A stretch of 64,000 bases of DNA from Bacillus_CJ salitolerans (GTDB lineage: Bacteria; Bacillota; Bacilli; Bacillales; SA4). The stretch lies in assembly GCF_042680805.1 (NCBI RefSeq), contig NZ_JBHUEM010000046.1, forward strand, positions 116,922-180,921, read 5' to 3'. This document shows, piece after piece, positions 41,941-51,054 of the stretch. Position 1 is the first letter of the stretch; each line of letters begins with the position of its first letter. The translations under genes were made by a program, and so were the position numbers. The notes below the pieces were generated by a model. The model saw only the letters and a list, made by a program, of their open reading frames with translations. It had not been told where the DNA came from and made no database searches.

Positions 41941-42764
41941 TGGAACACATTTTAGCGAAAATGAAAGAAGCGGTATCATACATTGAAGGAAAAGTGAATG
42001 TTAAACCCGAGTTTGGTCTAATCCTAGGTTCAGGTCTTGGAGAATTAGCGAACGAAATTGAAGATGCTGTGAAAATTGATTATAGTCACATTCCTAATTT
42101 CCCTGTCTCAACAGTAGAAGGACATGCAGGTATGCTAGTAATTGGAACCTTACAAGGAAAAACTGTTGTAGCGATGCAAGGTCGCTTTCATTTTTACGAA
42201 GGTTACTCCATGCAAGAAGTAACCTTCCCAGTTAGAGTGATGAAGGGACTAGGTGTTCATTCAATTGTTGTGACAAATGCTTGTGGTGGAATGAATAAGA
42301 ACTTTGAACCAGGAGATTTAATGATTATTGAAGACCATCTAAATATGACGGGGAATAATCCTTTAATTGGTCCGAATGAAAGTGAGTTTGGTCCACGCTT
42401 CCCGGATATGAGTCGGGCGTATACTCCTTCTTATATTCAAACAGTAAAAGAAGTAGCAGCTCGATTAAATATCAAGGTTCAGCAAGGCGTATATGCCGGT
42501 ATTACAGGGCCAACTTATATGACACCGGCCGAGTTAATTATGCTTCGCAATTTAGGTGCTGATACAATCGGTATGTCCACGGTACCTGAAGTCATTGTCG
42601 CAAGCCATATGGGTCTTAAAGTATTAGGAATATCTTGTATTACAGATATGGCCATTGGTGAAGAGCTTGAGCCATTAACACACGAGCAAGTTGTGGAAGT
42701 AGCAAATAGAACGAAGCCAAAGTTTATCCAGCTTGTCAAAGAGTTTCTTGCTTCTGCTAAATAA
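41940..42764 (+). CDS. second purine-nucleoside phosphorylase paralogue with altered base site
   Basis: 274 residues. Clearly a paralogue of the preceding gene (shared LILGSGLGELANEIE, VSTVEGHAG, VAMQGRFHFYEGYS, STVEPEV-region STVPEVIVA). The two residues that read the 6-oxopurine are changed: Glu201-equivalent is Met194 (TYMTPAE) and Asn243-equivalent is Asp236 (SCITDMAIG). Asp at this place is what 6-aminopurine-using relatives (MTA phosphorylase and adenosine-specific PNPs) carry, so adenosine use is inferred. Translationally coupled to punA (ATGA-type overlap) with an in-gene GGGGGG SD. Confidence 0.88.
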   Translation: MEHILAKMKEAVSYIEGKVNVKPEFGLILGSGLGELANEIEDAVKIDYSHIPNFPVSTVEGHAGMLVIGTLQGKTVVAMQGRFHFYEGYSMQEVTFPVRVMKGLGVHSIVVTNACGGMNKNFEPGDLMIIEDHLNMTGNNPLIGPNESEFGPRFPDMSRAYTPSYIQTVKEVAARLNIKVQQGVYAGITGPTYMTPAELIMLRNLGADTIGMSTVPEVIVASHMGLKVLGISCITDMAIGEELEPLTHEQVVEVANRTKPKFIQLVKEFLASAK

Positions 42765-42808
42765 TAAAGAATTTTTATACACTGTTAGAAGTTAAAGGTG
42801 GTCACTAT

Positions 42809-44119
42809 ATGAGAATGGTAGATCTAATTCAAAGAAAGCGCGATGGGCAAACATTATCAGCTGACGAAATTAATTTTATAATTAACGGATACACAGATGG
42901 AATTATTCCAGATTATCAAATGAGTGCATTTGCTATGGCTGTTTATTTCAAAGATATGAGCGATCAAGAGCGAGCTGATTTAACAATGGCAATGGTTGAG
43001 TCTGGTGAAAAAATTGATTTGTCTAATATTTTTGGAATTAAAGTTGACAAACATAGCACGGGAGGAGTCGGAGACACAACGACACTCGTATTAGGTCCAC
43101 TTGTTGCATCTGTAGGTGTACCGGTTGCTAAGATGTCAGGTAGAGGTCTTGGTCATACAGGTGGTACAATTGATAAATTAGAGGCGGTCCCTGGGTTTAC
43201 TGTGGAAATTACAAATGAAGAATTTGTCAAACTGGTCAATCAAAATAAAATAGCTGTAATTGGTCAAAGCGGGAATTTGACGCCAGCTGATAAAAAGCTG
43301 TATGCACTTAGAGACGTCACAGCAACTGTTAATACTATTCCACTTATTGCTAGCTCGATTATGAGTAAAAAAATTGCAGCTGGCGCAGATGCTATTGTCC
43401 TTGATGTTAAAACTGGGGCTGGAGCATTTATGAAAAATTTGGATGAAGCGAAAGAGTTAGCACAAGCGATGGTTGACATTGGCAACAATGTTAACCGCAA
43501 AACAATGGCTGTTATTTCAGATATGAGCCAGCCATTAGGATTTGCTATAGGAAACGCTTTAGAGGTAAAAGAAGCAATCGATACTTTAAAGGGAGAAGGT
43601 CCTAAGGATTTAGAAGAACTTTGTTTAACATTAGGCAGCTACATGGTGTATCTCGCAAACAAAGCAGACACCCTTGAAGCAGCAAGAAATATGTTAGAAG
43701 AAGTAATTCGAAATGGAAATGCTCTAGAGACATTTAAGACATTTCTTCGAGCACAAGGCGGAGATGATTCAGTCGTTGACGATCCATCAAAACTTCCACA
43801 AGCCCAGTACAAAATAGAGTTACCTGCTAAAGAAGATGGTTATGTATCAAGTATCGTTGCTGACAGTATTGGAACAGCTGCCATGATTCTAGGGGCTGGG
43901 CGTGCAACAAAAGAATCTACCATTGATTTGGCTGTCGGTCTTGTATTAAATAAAAAAATTGGAGATTCAGTGAAAAAAGGTGATTCATTAGTTACTATTC
44001 ATAGTAATCAAGAAGACGTTGAACAAATTAAAGAAAAAATCTATAGTGCCATTCAAATTGAGAGTAATAAAGTTAAATCACCCATATTAATATACGATAC
44101 AATCACTGCTACAACTTAA
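42809..44119 (+). CDS. pdp: pyrimidine-nucleoside phosphorylase
   Basis: 436 residues. Phosphorolyses uridine and (deoxy)thymidine. MRMVDLIQRKRDGQTLS is the standard start. VDKHSTGGVGDTTTL (phosphate-binding, family signature), KMSGRGLGHTGGT and LDVKTGAGAFM are present. ATG 42809 follows AGGTGG. Last gene of the salvage run; terminator at the stop. Confidence 0.95.
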   Translation: MRMVDLIQRKRDGQTLSADEINFIINGYTDGIIPDYQMSAFAMAVYFKDMSDQERADLTMAMVESGEKIDLSNIFGIKVDKHSTGGVGDTTTLVLGPLVASVGVPVAKMSGRGLGHTGGTIDKLEAVPGFTVEITNEEFVKLVNQNKIAVIGQSGNLTPADKKLYALRDVTATVNTIPLIASSIMSKKIAAGADAIVLDVKTGAGAFMKNLDEAKELAQAMVDIGNNVNRKTMAVISDMSQPLGFAIGNALEVKEAIDTLKGEGPKDLEELCLTLGSYMVYLANKADTLEAARNMLEEVIRNGNALETFKTFLRAQGGDDSVVDDPSKLPQAQYKIELPAKEDGYVSSIVADSIGTAAMILGAGRATKESTIDLAVGLVLNKKIGDSVKKGDSLVTIHSNQEDVEQIKEKIYSAIQIESNKVKSPILIYDTITATT

Positions 44120-44149
44120 CCGAGGGCTACGCTCCTCGGTTTTTTTTTG
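44119..44149 (+). terminator. intrinsic terminator after pdp
   Basis: ACCGAGG pairs with CCTCGGT (44134-44140) and is followed by eight Ts. Confidence 0.9.
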
Positions 44150-44484
44150 TCCACTCGGCGGGGTACTTAACAAATGTTGACAGTTAACAAGTAAATATGC
44201 GCCACTAAATTGACCGGTAAAAAGTCCAAAATCGGTTGATAAATAACCAAAATCGGCTTGTAATTTTAAAATGGATTGGTATTTTGGTAAATTGGCGATT
44301 GTAACTTAATCAATTCTTTGGCCAGTAAACAATACTTGTAAACATAAGCCGTCAGATTGGGAGATTACTCTTCAGTAAACAGGCCAAATGGTCCTCAGTG
44401 AAGCCCCTTACTTGGAACAATTAAGCATTGCAACCTTCACATCTAAAAAAGATGGCTCCATTTATTAATTTATCTTACCAAATT
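44150..44484. other. intergenic stretch with short direct repeats
   Basis: No gene. It contains two copies of CCAAAATCGG (about 44225 and 44250) plus related TTGGTATTTTGG and GGCCAGTAAAC/CAGTAAACAGGCC segments, giving several weak inverted pairings. It ends just before the dacF promoter. Confidence 0.45.
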
Positions 44485-44513
44485 GTATAAAATTCCCGCC
44501 ATTGGTAAAAATG
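44485..44513 (+). promoter_or_regulatory. sigma-F type promoter of dacF
   Basis: GTATA (44485-44489), 14-base spacer, GGTAAAAATG (44504-44513), matching the forespore sigma-F/G pattern. B. subtilis dacF is sigma-F dependent. Confidence 0.65.
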
Positions 44514-44541
44514 TCTTCTATAAAGAATGGAGGGGTTCTGT

Positions 44542-45711
44542 ATGATAAAACATGTTTTACTACGGATAGTATATATGACATTAGCGTTTTCATTGATGTT
44601 TCCTGCGTTTGCTTACGGTGAAGAAACACAAGTTAATTTAGCTGAAAATGCAAAATCTGCTGTTTTAATGGAACGTGATACTGGAACAGTGCTATATGAC
44701 AAAAATAGTCATGAAAAGCTTCCACCGGCCAGTATGACAAAGATCATGACTATGGTTTTAATTATGGAAGCCATTGATAATGGAAGCTTGACCTTAAACG
44801 AAAAAGTTAGAACAAGTGAATATGCAGCGTCAATGGGAGGCTCACAAATCTTTCTTGAGCCTGGAGAGGAAATGACTGTTGAAGAAATGTTGAAGGGAAT
44901 TGCAATTGCATCCGGAAATGATGCATCAGTCGCAATGGCTGAAAGAATTGCAGGCTCTGAAGAAGCATTTGTACAAAAAATGAATGAAAAAGCAAAAGAA
45001 CTCGGTTTAAAAAATACAAACTTCGTCAATCCAACCGGACTTCCTGCTGAAAATCATTACAGCACAGCCTATGATATGGCTGTCATGGCAAAAGAATTGC
45101 TGAAATATGATTTAATTACAAAATATACGAGTATGTATGAAGATTACTTAAGACAGGACACAGATAAAAAATTCTGGCTTGTCAATACAAATAGGCTTGT
45201 GAAGTTTTATCAAGGTGTTGATGGATTAAAAACAGGCTACACAAGTGAAGCGAAGTATTGCTTAACTGCAACAGCGAAAAAGGATAATATGCGTGTAATT
45301 GCGGTTGTAATGGGTGCCCCAACACCGAAAGAACGAAATGCTCAAATTACGAAAATGCTCGATTATGCATTTAGTCAATACAAGACTCATCCTATGTTAG
45401 AGAGAAACGCAGTTGTTGCGAAGGTGAAAGTTGGTAAAGGAAATCTTAGACAAGTAAATGTAGCAACTTCTGAATCCATTTCTGTGCTAACAAAAAAGGG
45501 TGAATCCATTGATGATGTAACTCAGGAAGTTAAATTAAACGAAAATGTTAAAGCACCTGTTCAAAAAGGGGATGAACTTGGAAAACTTATCCTAAAAAAG
45601 AATGATAAAGTCATTGTTGAAAGTCCACTAGTTTCAGCAGAAGATGTTCAAATCGCAAGCTGGTGGCAATTGTTCAAAAGAACATTCGGATCCTTTACGA
45701 AAGCCTCATAA
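44542..45711 (+). CDS. dacF: D-alanyl-D-alanine carboxypeptidase DacF
   Basis: 389 residues, same length as B. subtilis DacF. Signal peptide (about 1-25, AFSLMFPAFAYG). Penicillin-binding motifs are PASMTK (SxxK), SGNDAS (SxN) and LKTGYTS (KTG). The C-terminal PBP5-like domain ends in an amphipathic membrane-binding helix (WWQLFKRTFGSF). ATG 44542 follows GGAGGGG. It trims spore cortex peptidoglycan cross-linking. The promoter is forespore type, and read-through into spoIIA is possible. Confidence 0.94.
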   Translation: MIKHVLLRIVYMTLAFSLMFPAFAYGEETQVNLAENAKSAVLMERDTGTVLYDKNSHEKLPPASMTKIMTMVLIMEAIDNGSLTLNEKVRTSEYAASMGGSQIFLEPGEEMTVEEMLKGIAIASGNDASVAMAERIAGSEEAFVQKMNEKAKELGLKNTNFVNPTGLPAENHYSTAYDMAVMAKELLKYDLITKYTSMYEDYLRQDTDKKFWLVNTNRLVKFYQGVDGLKTGYTSEAKYCLTATAKKDNMRVIAVVMGAPTPKERNAQITKMLDYAFSQYKTHPMLERNAVVAKVKVGKGNLRQVNVATSESISVLTKKGESIDDVTQEVKLNENVKAPVQKGDELGKLILKKNDKVIVESPLVSAEDVQIASWWQLFKRTFGSFTKAS

Positions 45712-45756
45712 GAAAATTGACTAATAATAACGAATTACCACTAGTTTTGTCACCTT

Positions 45757-45786
45757 GAAGGAATTCAAAATAGAAATATCGAAATG
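45757..45786 (+). promoter_or_regulatory. candidate sigma-H promoter of spoIIA operon
   Basis: GAAGGAATT (45757-45765), 12-base spacer, ATCGAAATG (45778-45786) against the sigma-H pattern RNAGGAWWW-N11/12-RNNGAATWW; one mismatch in the -10. Confidence 0.55.
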
Positions 45787-45820
45787 ACTCACTAGACTTA
45801 GAAACAAGGAGGAATACATA

Positions 45821-46171
45821 GTGAGTCTTTCCATTGACTTAGAGGTAAAACACAATGTGCTTTGCATCCGTCTTGCAGGTGAATTAGATCATCATACTGC
45901 AGAGGATTTACGATCACAGGTTACTGATTATTTAGAAAAGAATTCTATCAATCATATTATTTTAAATCTTGAGCATTTATCATTCATGGATAGCTCAGGC
46001 TTAGGGGTCATTTTAGGACGTTATAAGCAAATTAAAAATAATGGTGGAGAAATGGTTGTATGTTCAATCTCCCCAGCTGTCAAGAGATTGTTCGATATGT
46101 CAGGGTTGTTCAAAATTATTCGCTTAGAAAAAAGTGAAAGTTTTGCACTTGAAACATTGGGGGTGGCGTAA
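45821..46171 (+). CDS. spoIIAA: anti-sigma F factor antagonist
   Basis: 116 residues, GTG start after AAGGAGGA. STAS domain; the phosphorylated serine is Ser58 in FMDSSGLG. Dephosphorylated SpoIIAA binds SpoIIAB and frees sigma-F in the forespore. The stop overlaps the spoIIAB start by one base. Confidence 0.96.
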   Translation: MSLSIDLEVKHNVLCIRLAGELDHHTAEDLRSQVTDYLEKNSINHIILNLEHLSFMDSSGLGVILGRYKQIKNNGGEMVVCSISPAVKRLFDMSGLFKIIRLEKSESFALETLGVA

Positions 46172-46611
46172 TGAAAAACGAAATGCACCTTCAATTTTCT
46201 GCACTCAGTCAAAATGAATCCTTTGCACGTGTTACAGTAGCTGCATTTATTACTCAATTAGATCCAACGATGGACGAATTAACAGAAATAAAAACGGTCG
46301 TTTCTGAGGCTGTTACAAACGCAATAATCCATGGTTATGAAAATAATCCAGAGGGCATTGTCTATATTTCCGTTACGTTAGAGGATGGAACTGTACACTT
46401 AACGATTCGAGATGAAGGAATTGGCATACTTGATATTGAAGAGGCCCGACAGCCATTGTTTACAACAAAACCTGAACTGGAACGTTCTGGAATGGGCTTT
46501 ACGATAATGGAAAATTTTATGGACCATTTTGAAGTCGAATCTCATGAAACGCAGGGTACTACCATCCGCCTAACAAAGCATTTAACGAAAAGCAAAGCGC
46601 TTTGTAATTAA
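46171..46611 (+). CDS. spoIIAB: anti-sigma F factor / serine kinase
   Basis: 146 residues. GHKL-type kinase with N-box EAVTNAIIHGY, G1 box DEGIGI and G2 region GMGFTIM. It binds sigma-F and phosphorylates SpoIIAA on Ser58. Translationally coupled to spoIIAA; sigF follows 12 bp later. Confidence 0.96.
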   Translation: MKNEMHLQFSALSQNESFARVTVAAFITQLDPTMDELTEIKTVVSEAVTNAIIHGYENNPEGIVYISVTLEDGTVHLTIRDEGIGILDIEEARQPLFTTKPELERSGMGFTIMENFMDHFEVESHETQGTTIRLTKHLTKSKALCN

Positions 46612-46623
46612 GGGAGAATGTGT

Positions 46624-47385
46624 ATGGATGTGGAGGTCAAAAAAAACTCACAAAATGAAACGTACTTAAAAGATCATGAGGTTAAAGAATTAATAAAAAG
46701 AAGTCAAAATGGTGAGCAAGCTGCTAGAGATTTAATCATACAAAAAAATATGAGGCTCGTATGGTCTGTCGTTCAGCGTTTTTTAAACAGGGGCTATGAG
46801 CCGGATGATTTGTTTCAAATAGGAAGTATAGGTCTTTTGAAATCGGTCGATAAGTTTGATTTATCCTATGATGTAAAATTTTCAACCTATGCTGTTCCGA
46901 TGATTATTGGAGAAATTCAACGGTTTATACGAGATGATGGTACGGTCAAGGTGAGCAGGTCATTAAAAGAAACGGGTAATAAAATTCGTAAGGCAAAAGA
47001 TGAACTTTCTAAAATACTTGGCAGGGTTCCCACTATTCATGAGATTGCGGAGCGATTAGAGATTACGCCAGAGGATGTGGTACTAGCTCAGGAAGCTAGT
47101 AGAGCTCCTTCTTCCATCCATGAAACAGTGTATGAGAATGATGGGGATCCCATCACATTGCTTGACCAAATCGCTGACGATACTGAAACAGGTTGGTTTG
47201 ATAAAATTGCCTTACAAGAAGCGATCAGAGATTTGGATGAACGAGAAAGATTGATTGTTTTTCTAAGATACTATAAAGACCAAACACAGTCTGAGGTTGC
47301 TCTCCGGCTAGGTATCTCACAGGTACAGGTCTCAAGATTAGAAAAGAAAATACTACAACAAATGAAAGATCGAATGGGTGTTTAG
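46624..47385 (+). CDS. sigF: forespore RNA polymerase sigma-F
   Basis: 253 residues. Start ATG 46624 (MDVEVKKN) matches B. subtilis SigF and is eight bases from GGGAG; an earlier ATG at 46618 abuts the SD. Regions 2 (GYEPDDLFQIGSIGLLKSVDKFD), 3 (SRSLKETGNKIRKAKDELSK) and 4 (SEVALRLGISQVQVSRLEKK) are all present. It directs the first forespore regulon, including dacF here. Confidence 0.96.
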   Translation: MDVEVKKNSQNETYLKDHEVKELIKRSQNGEQAARDLIIQKNMRLVWSVVQRFLNRGYEPDDLFQIGSIGLLKSVDKFDLSYDVKFSTYAVPMIIGEIQRFIRDDGTVKVSRSLKETGNKIRKAKDELSKILGRVPTIHEIAERLEITPEDVVLAQEASRAPSSIHETVYENDGDPITLLDQIADDTETGWFDKIALQEAIRDLDERERLIVFLRYYKDQTQSEVALRLGISQVQVSRLEKKILQQMKDRMGV

Positions 47386-47404
47386 CCTATTTGATCTTTT
47401 TTTA
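47365..47404 (+). terminator. terminator after sigF
   Basis: AAAGATC pairs with GATCTTT (47393-47399), followed by Ts; it spans the stop codon. Confidence 0.75.
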
Positions 47405-47518
47405 TAGGTTAAAAAAGAAGAGTATCTGGTGTTTAGTTTAAACAATTTTACGGCTAAATCCGGCTCCTGCGCCTTTTGCTCTTTGGTCATGGTAATTAAT
47501 GGTGGTCATGGATAGAAA

Positions 47519-47548
47519 GTATTTCAGATACCTTAAACAACCATACTA
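47519..47548 (+). promoter_or_regulatory. candidate sigma-G promoter of spoVA operon
   Basis: GTATT (47519-47523), 18-base spacer, CATACTA (47542-47548), close to the sigma-G pattern GHATR-N18-CATWHTA, 40 bp before spoVAA. The 47405-47518 stretch also holds a GCGCCTTTTGCTCTTTGG segment seen again near 54183. Confidence 0.5.
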
Positions 47549-47587
47549 CATGTTACAAGGAAATTGCCCGAGTAGGATGTGATACCG

Positions 47588-48208
47588 ATGGATGAAATCA
47601 TTACAATTCGAATGAGGCACAAAATTGAAGTACAACCCAATCACACGGTTACAATCGGGGATCTCGCACAAATTATTGGTAAGGAATCTTTGAAGGAAGA
47701 AGTATGTAACACGATCATTTATCACGTAAATATGAGTGATAAAAATATAGTTGTGATCGATGTCATGAAGGTGATTGATAAACTACAAAGTGTTCTTCCG
47801 AATGTAGAAGTCCAAACAATTGGCTCTTCTCAAACCATCGTTGAAATAATGTATAAAAAGAGGAGTTTTTCGGCGGTTTACTTTGTAGGCGTATGGCTCT
47901 TATTATTTATCGGTGCTGCTCTAGCTATCATGAATTTTCATGAAGATGTAAGTATGAGAGAGGTTCACCAACGTATTTATTACATTATCACCGGTGAAGA
48001 AAAGGAGAAGCCGCTTATGTTTCAAATACCATATTCCATTGGTTTAGGACTTGGAATGGTGTTGTTTTTTAATCATTTATTCAGAAAGAGAATTAATGAA
48101 GAGCCAAGTCCACTCGAAGTAGAGATGTTTAACTACCAGCAGGATTTAGACCGTTATGTCATGATGAATGAAAACAAAGAAAGTACGAAAAAAATACATG
48201 ATCATTAA
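47588..48208 (+). CDS. spoVAA: stage V sporulation protein AA
   Basis: 206 residues, same as B. subtilis. ATG 47588 (MDEIITIRMRH) is preferred to GTG 47579, which abuts the SD. Soluble N-terminal domain (about 1-95), then membrane helices (about 98-118 and 150-165) and a charged tail. First gene of the operon for the channel that moves Ca-dipicolinate into the forespore and out at germination. Confidence 0.9.
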   Translation: MDEIITIRMRHKIEVQPNHTVTIGDLAQIIGKESLKEEVCNTIIYHVNMSDKNIVVIDVMKVIDKLQSVLPNVEVQTIGSSQTIVEIMYKKRSFSAVYFVGVWLLLFIGAALAIMNFHEDVSMREVHQRIYYIITGEEKEKPLMFQIPYSIGLGLGMVLFFNHLFRKRINEEPSPLEVEMFNYQQDLDRYVMMNENKESTKKIHDH

Positions 48209-48620
48209 AGTTTTGATTGTTCTTTTTGTGGGTCTAGCTGGTGGTATTGCAGTCGGTGCTGGATTTGTAGCATTTTTATCAGTTCTAGGTGTAATTCCTC
48301 GGTTAACACAATTAACAAAAACCACTAAATTCATTCAAGCGTATGAATGGGGGATTGTGTTCGGTGCAATATCTGGTGGAATTGTCAGTCTCCGTGATAT
48401 TTCATTTGGGATGACCCCATTTGTTCTTATCATACTTGGAACCTTTGCTGGAATATTTGTAGGAATGCTAGCAGCCGCACTCACCGAGGTATTGAATGTG
48501 CTTCCAATCCTTGCTAAAAGAATTGGCATCTTTGATAAAATTGTCATTTTACTAATGGCAATTGTGTTAGGGAAAATAGTTGGTTCATTATTTCATTGGA
48601 TATACTTTGTTGACCTTTAG
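48198..48620 (+). CDS. spoVAB: stage V sporulation protein AB
   Basis: 140 residues from ATG 48198 (MIIKVLIVLFVGLAGG), matching the B. subtilis start; an in-frame ATG at 48168 lies deeper in spoVAA. Four membrane helices; conserved GAGFVAFLSVLGVIPRLTQLTKT and GMLAAALTEVLNVLPILAKRIG. Overlaps spoVAA by 11 bases and has only a weak SD, so it is probably translationally coupled. Confidence 0.88.
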   Translation: MIIKVLIVLFVGLAGGIAVGAGFVAFLSVLGVIPRLTQLTKTTKFIQAYEWGIVFGAISGGIVSLRDISFGMTPFVLIILGTFAGIFVGMLAAALTEVLNVLPILAKRIGIFDKIVILLMAIVLGKIVGSLFHWIYFVDL

Positions 48621-48635
48621 AAGGAGATGTTCAAT

Positions 48636-49097
48636 ATGAAAGAACATTCAAAAATGAAAAAGGACTATCATCATCACATAAAAAGCTTTCAACCAAAAGT
48701 TCCTTACATTTCAAATGGAATAAAGGCTTTCCTAGTGGGAGGCTTTATTTGTCTAATTGGTCAAGGGATTCAAAATTTTTTCATTACCTATTTTGGCTTT
48801 ACTGAGAAAACAGCTGGAAATCCAACCATTGCTACACTAATTCTAATCTCCTCATTATTAACTGGATTTGGAGTATACGATAAAATTGGTCAATTCGGAG
48901 GTGCAGGTTCTGCTGTTCCAGTGACTGGATTTGCTAATTCTTTAACAAGTGCAGCATTAGAACATAGAAGTGAAGGGATTGTCTTAGGTGTAGCAACCAA
49001 TATGTTCAAACTAGCAGGTAGTGTGATTGTATTTGGTGTAGTAGCGGCGTATGTTGTAGGTGTTATTAGATATTTTTATAAAATGCTCTTTTTATAA
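48636..49097 (+). CDS. spoVAC: stage V sporulation protein AC
   Basis: 153 residues. ATG 48636 is nine bases from AAGGAG. Polytopic membrane protein with AFLVGGFICLIGQGIQ and FGGAGSAVPVTGFANSL, the SpoVAC/AE fold. SpoVAC acts as a mechanosensitive channel for DPA release. It is paralogous to spoVAE downstream (shared GGFICLIGQ and FAGAGATVP blocks). Confidence 0.94.
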   Translation: MKEHSKMKKDYHHHIKSFQPKVPYISNGIKAFLVGGFICLIGQGIQNFFITYFGFTEKTAGNPTIATLILISSLLTGFGVYDKIGQFGGAGSAVPVTGFANSLTSAALEHRSEGIVLGVATNMFKLAGSVIVFGVVAAYVVGVIRYFYKMLFL

Positions 49098-49109
49098 GGG
49101 GGAATATTC

Positions 49110-50132
49110 ATGAAATTAGTAGGAAAACAATCGTGGGTATTTCAACAACCTCTTTTTGTACAATCTACAGGTACTGTAGTTGGACCGAAGGAGGCAGCTG
49201 GTCCATTGAGTGAACATTTTGACCATACGTATTCGGATCTTTATTGTGAACAAGATAGTTGGGAGTTAGCTGAACGTCATCTTATGAATCAAGCCATTGA
49301 ATACTGTCTCCATAAGGCGAATATTACGAAGCATGAAGTAGATTTCTTTTTGGCTGGAGACCTGTTGAATCAGAATGTAACCGCTAATTATGTAGCGAGG
49401 AGCCAGCAAATTCCGTTTTTATGCATGTTCGGTGCTTGTTCAACATCAATGGAAACATTAGCTGTAGGTGCTGCTCTCATTGATGGTGGCTTTGCGAATC
49501 AAATAATAGCAGCCACTAGCAGTCATAATGCTACTGCTGAGAAGCAATTTCGAAATCCAACTGAATATGGTGGACAAAAACCAGATACTGCAACATTTAC
49601 TGTAACAGGTGCTGGAGCAATACTAATAGGAAAGAAAAAAAGTCCAATTAAGATCACTAGTGCAACGATTGGCAAGGTTGTTGACTACGGAATAAAAAAT
49701 CCTTTCGACATGGGATCTGCTATGGCGCCAGCAGCAGCTCAAACAATCAGCCAGCATTTACAGGATTTAAATAGGAGACCAAGTGACTATGATTTAATTG
49801 TAACTGGTGATCTTTCATCCATTGGTTCACCCATTTTAAGAGAATTATTACTGGAAGAAAATATTGACATTTCGAGTGTGCACAATGATTGTGGATTAAT
49901 GATTTACTCACCTGATCAAAGAGTGTTTGCAGGAGGAAGTGGTTGTGCATGTTCAGCGGTTGTAACGTTTAGCTACTTAGTTAAACTCTTAGCTGAACGG
50001 AAATTTTATCGGATATTAGTTGTAGCAACAGGAGCTCTGTTAAATCCAACAATGATTAAGCAAAAAGAAACCATACCTTGTATTGCCCATGGCGTAGTAT
50101 TTGAATCCAACAACGAAGTAGGTGATTCTTGA
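49110..50132 (+). CDS. spoVAD: stage V sporulation protein AD
   Basis: 340 residues. Thiolase/FabH-like fold that binds dipicolinic acid rather than catalysing condensation. MFGACSTSMETLAVGAALIDGG holds the equivalent of the thiolase nucleophile region. CIAHGVVFES ends the protein. ATG is preceded by AAGGGGGA. Peripheral membrane partner of SpoVAC/AEB. The stop overlaps the next start by one base. Confidence 0.95.
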   Translation: MKLVGKQSWVFQQPLFVQSTGTVVGPKEAAGPLSEHFDHTYSDLYCEQDSWELAERHLMNQAIEYCLHKANITKHEVDFFLAGDLLNQNVTANYVARSQQIPFLCMFGACSTSMETLAVGAALIDGGFANQIIAATSSHNATAEKQFRNPTEYGGQKPDTATFTVTGAGAILIGKKKSPIKITSATIGKVVDYGIKNPFDMGSAMAPAAAQTISQHLQDLNRRPSDYDLIVTGDLSSIGSPILRELLLEENIDISSVHNDCGLMIYSPDQRVFAGGSGCACSAVVTFSYLVKLLAERKFYRILVVATGALLNPTMIKQKETIPCIAHGVVFESNNEVGDS

Positions 50133-50482
50133 TGGATTATTTAGTAGCCTTTCTTGTAGGAGGCTTCATCTGTCTAATTGGCCAAGTGCTCCTCGACTTT
50201 TTCAAATTTACTCCGGCACATGTCATGAGTATTTTTGTCGTAACGGGGGCAATTTTGGATGGTTTTGGATTATATGACAAATTAATTGAATTTGCAGGGG
50301 CAGGGGCAACTGTACCCATAATAAGCTTTGGCCACTCACTTTTACACGGTGCAATGGAAAAATCGGAACAACACGGGTTTCTTGGGATAGGTATGGGAAT
50401 ATTCGAATTAACTTCTGCGGGAATATCGTCAGCTATATTATTTGCGTTTATCATTGCCATTATTTTTAAGCCGAAAGGATAA
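50132..50482 (+). CDS. spoVAEB: stage V sporulation protein AE (SpoVAEB)
   Basis: 116 residues, same as B. subtilis. About four membrane helices; LVGGFICLIGQVLLDF and FAGAGATVPIISFGHSLLHG repeat the SpoVAC blocks. Start overlaps the spoVAD stop (TGATGG), so translation is coupled. Confidence 0.94.
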   Translation: MDYLVAFLVGGFICLIGQVLLDFFKFTPAHVMSIFVVTGAILDGFGLYDKLIEFAGAGATVPIISFGHSLLHGAMEKSEQHGFLGIGMGIFELTSAGISSAILFAFIIAIIFKPKG

Positions 50483-50487
50483 ATGAT

Positions 50488-51054
50488 ATGGAGAGAAAGA
50501 GAAAGGTTATTTTAGTTACAGACGGAGATGAATATGCTCTTAGGGCAGTTGAGTATGTTTCTAATAAAATTGGTGGGAGATGTATTTCACAGTCCCAAGG
50601 AAACCCAACTCTGCTTTCTGGCAAACAACTTGTTAACCTTATTATACAAACTCCATATGATCCTGTATTTGTATTATTTGATGATTGTGGATATATAGGT
50701 GAAGGGGCAGGGGAGCATGCCTTACTTTATGTTGCCAATCATGAGCAAATAGAAGTAGTAGGTGTAATTGCAGTTGCTTCAAATTCTCACAGTATTGAAT
50801 GGACCAAGGTTGACGTTTGTATTGATCGATTCGGAGAATTGACAGAGTTTGGCATTGATAAAGGTGGACTACAAGAACTAGAAGTTGGAAGAATAAATGG
50901 TGATACAGTGTATTGTTTGGACCAACTAGACGTCCCCATCATTGTTGGAATCGGTGATATTGGTAAGATGGCGGGTAGGGATGATATCACAAAAGGATGC
51001 CCAATCACGTTAAAAGCAGTTGAAGTCATTTTAGAAAGGAGTGGAATAAAATGA
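50488..51054 (+). CDS. spoVAEA: stage V sporulation protein SpoVAEA
   Basis: 188 residues, soluble. RKVILVTDGDEYALRAVEYV start, CISQSQGNPT, FDDCGYIGEGAGEHALLYV and VGIGDIGKMAGRDD are family blocks. It is present in Bacillus spoVA operons and moderately affects germination. SD is weak; it starts five bases after spoVAEB and overlaps spoVAF by four bases. Confidence 0.9.
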   Translation: MERKRKVILVTDGDEYALRAVEYVSNKIGGRCISQSQGNPTLLSGKQLVNLIIQTPYDPVFVLFDDCGYIGEGAGEHALLYVANHEQIEVVGVIAVASNSHSIEWTKVDVCIDRFGELTEFGIDKGGLQELEVGRINGDTVYCLDQLDVPIIVGIGDIGKMAGRDDITKGCPITLKAVEVILERSGIK

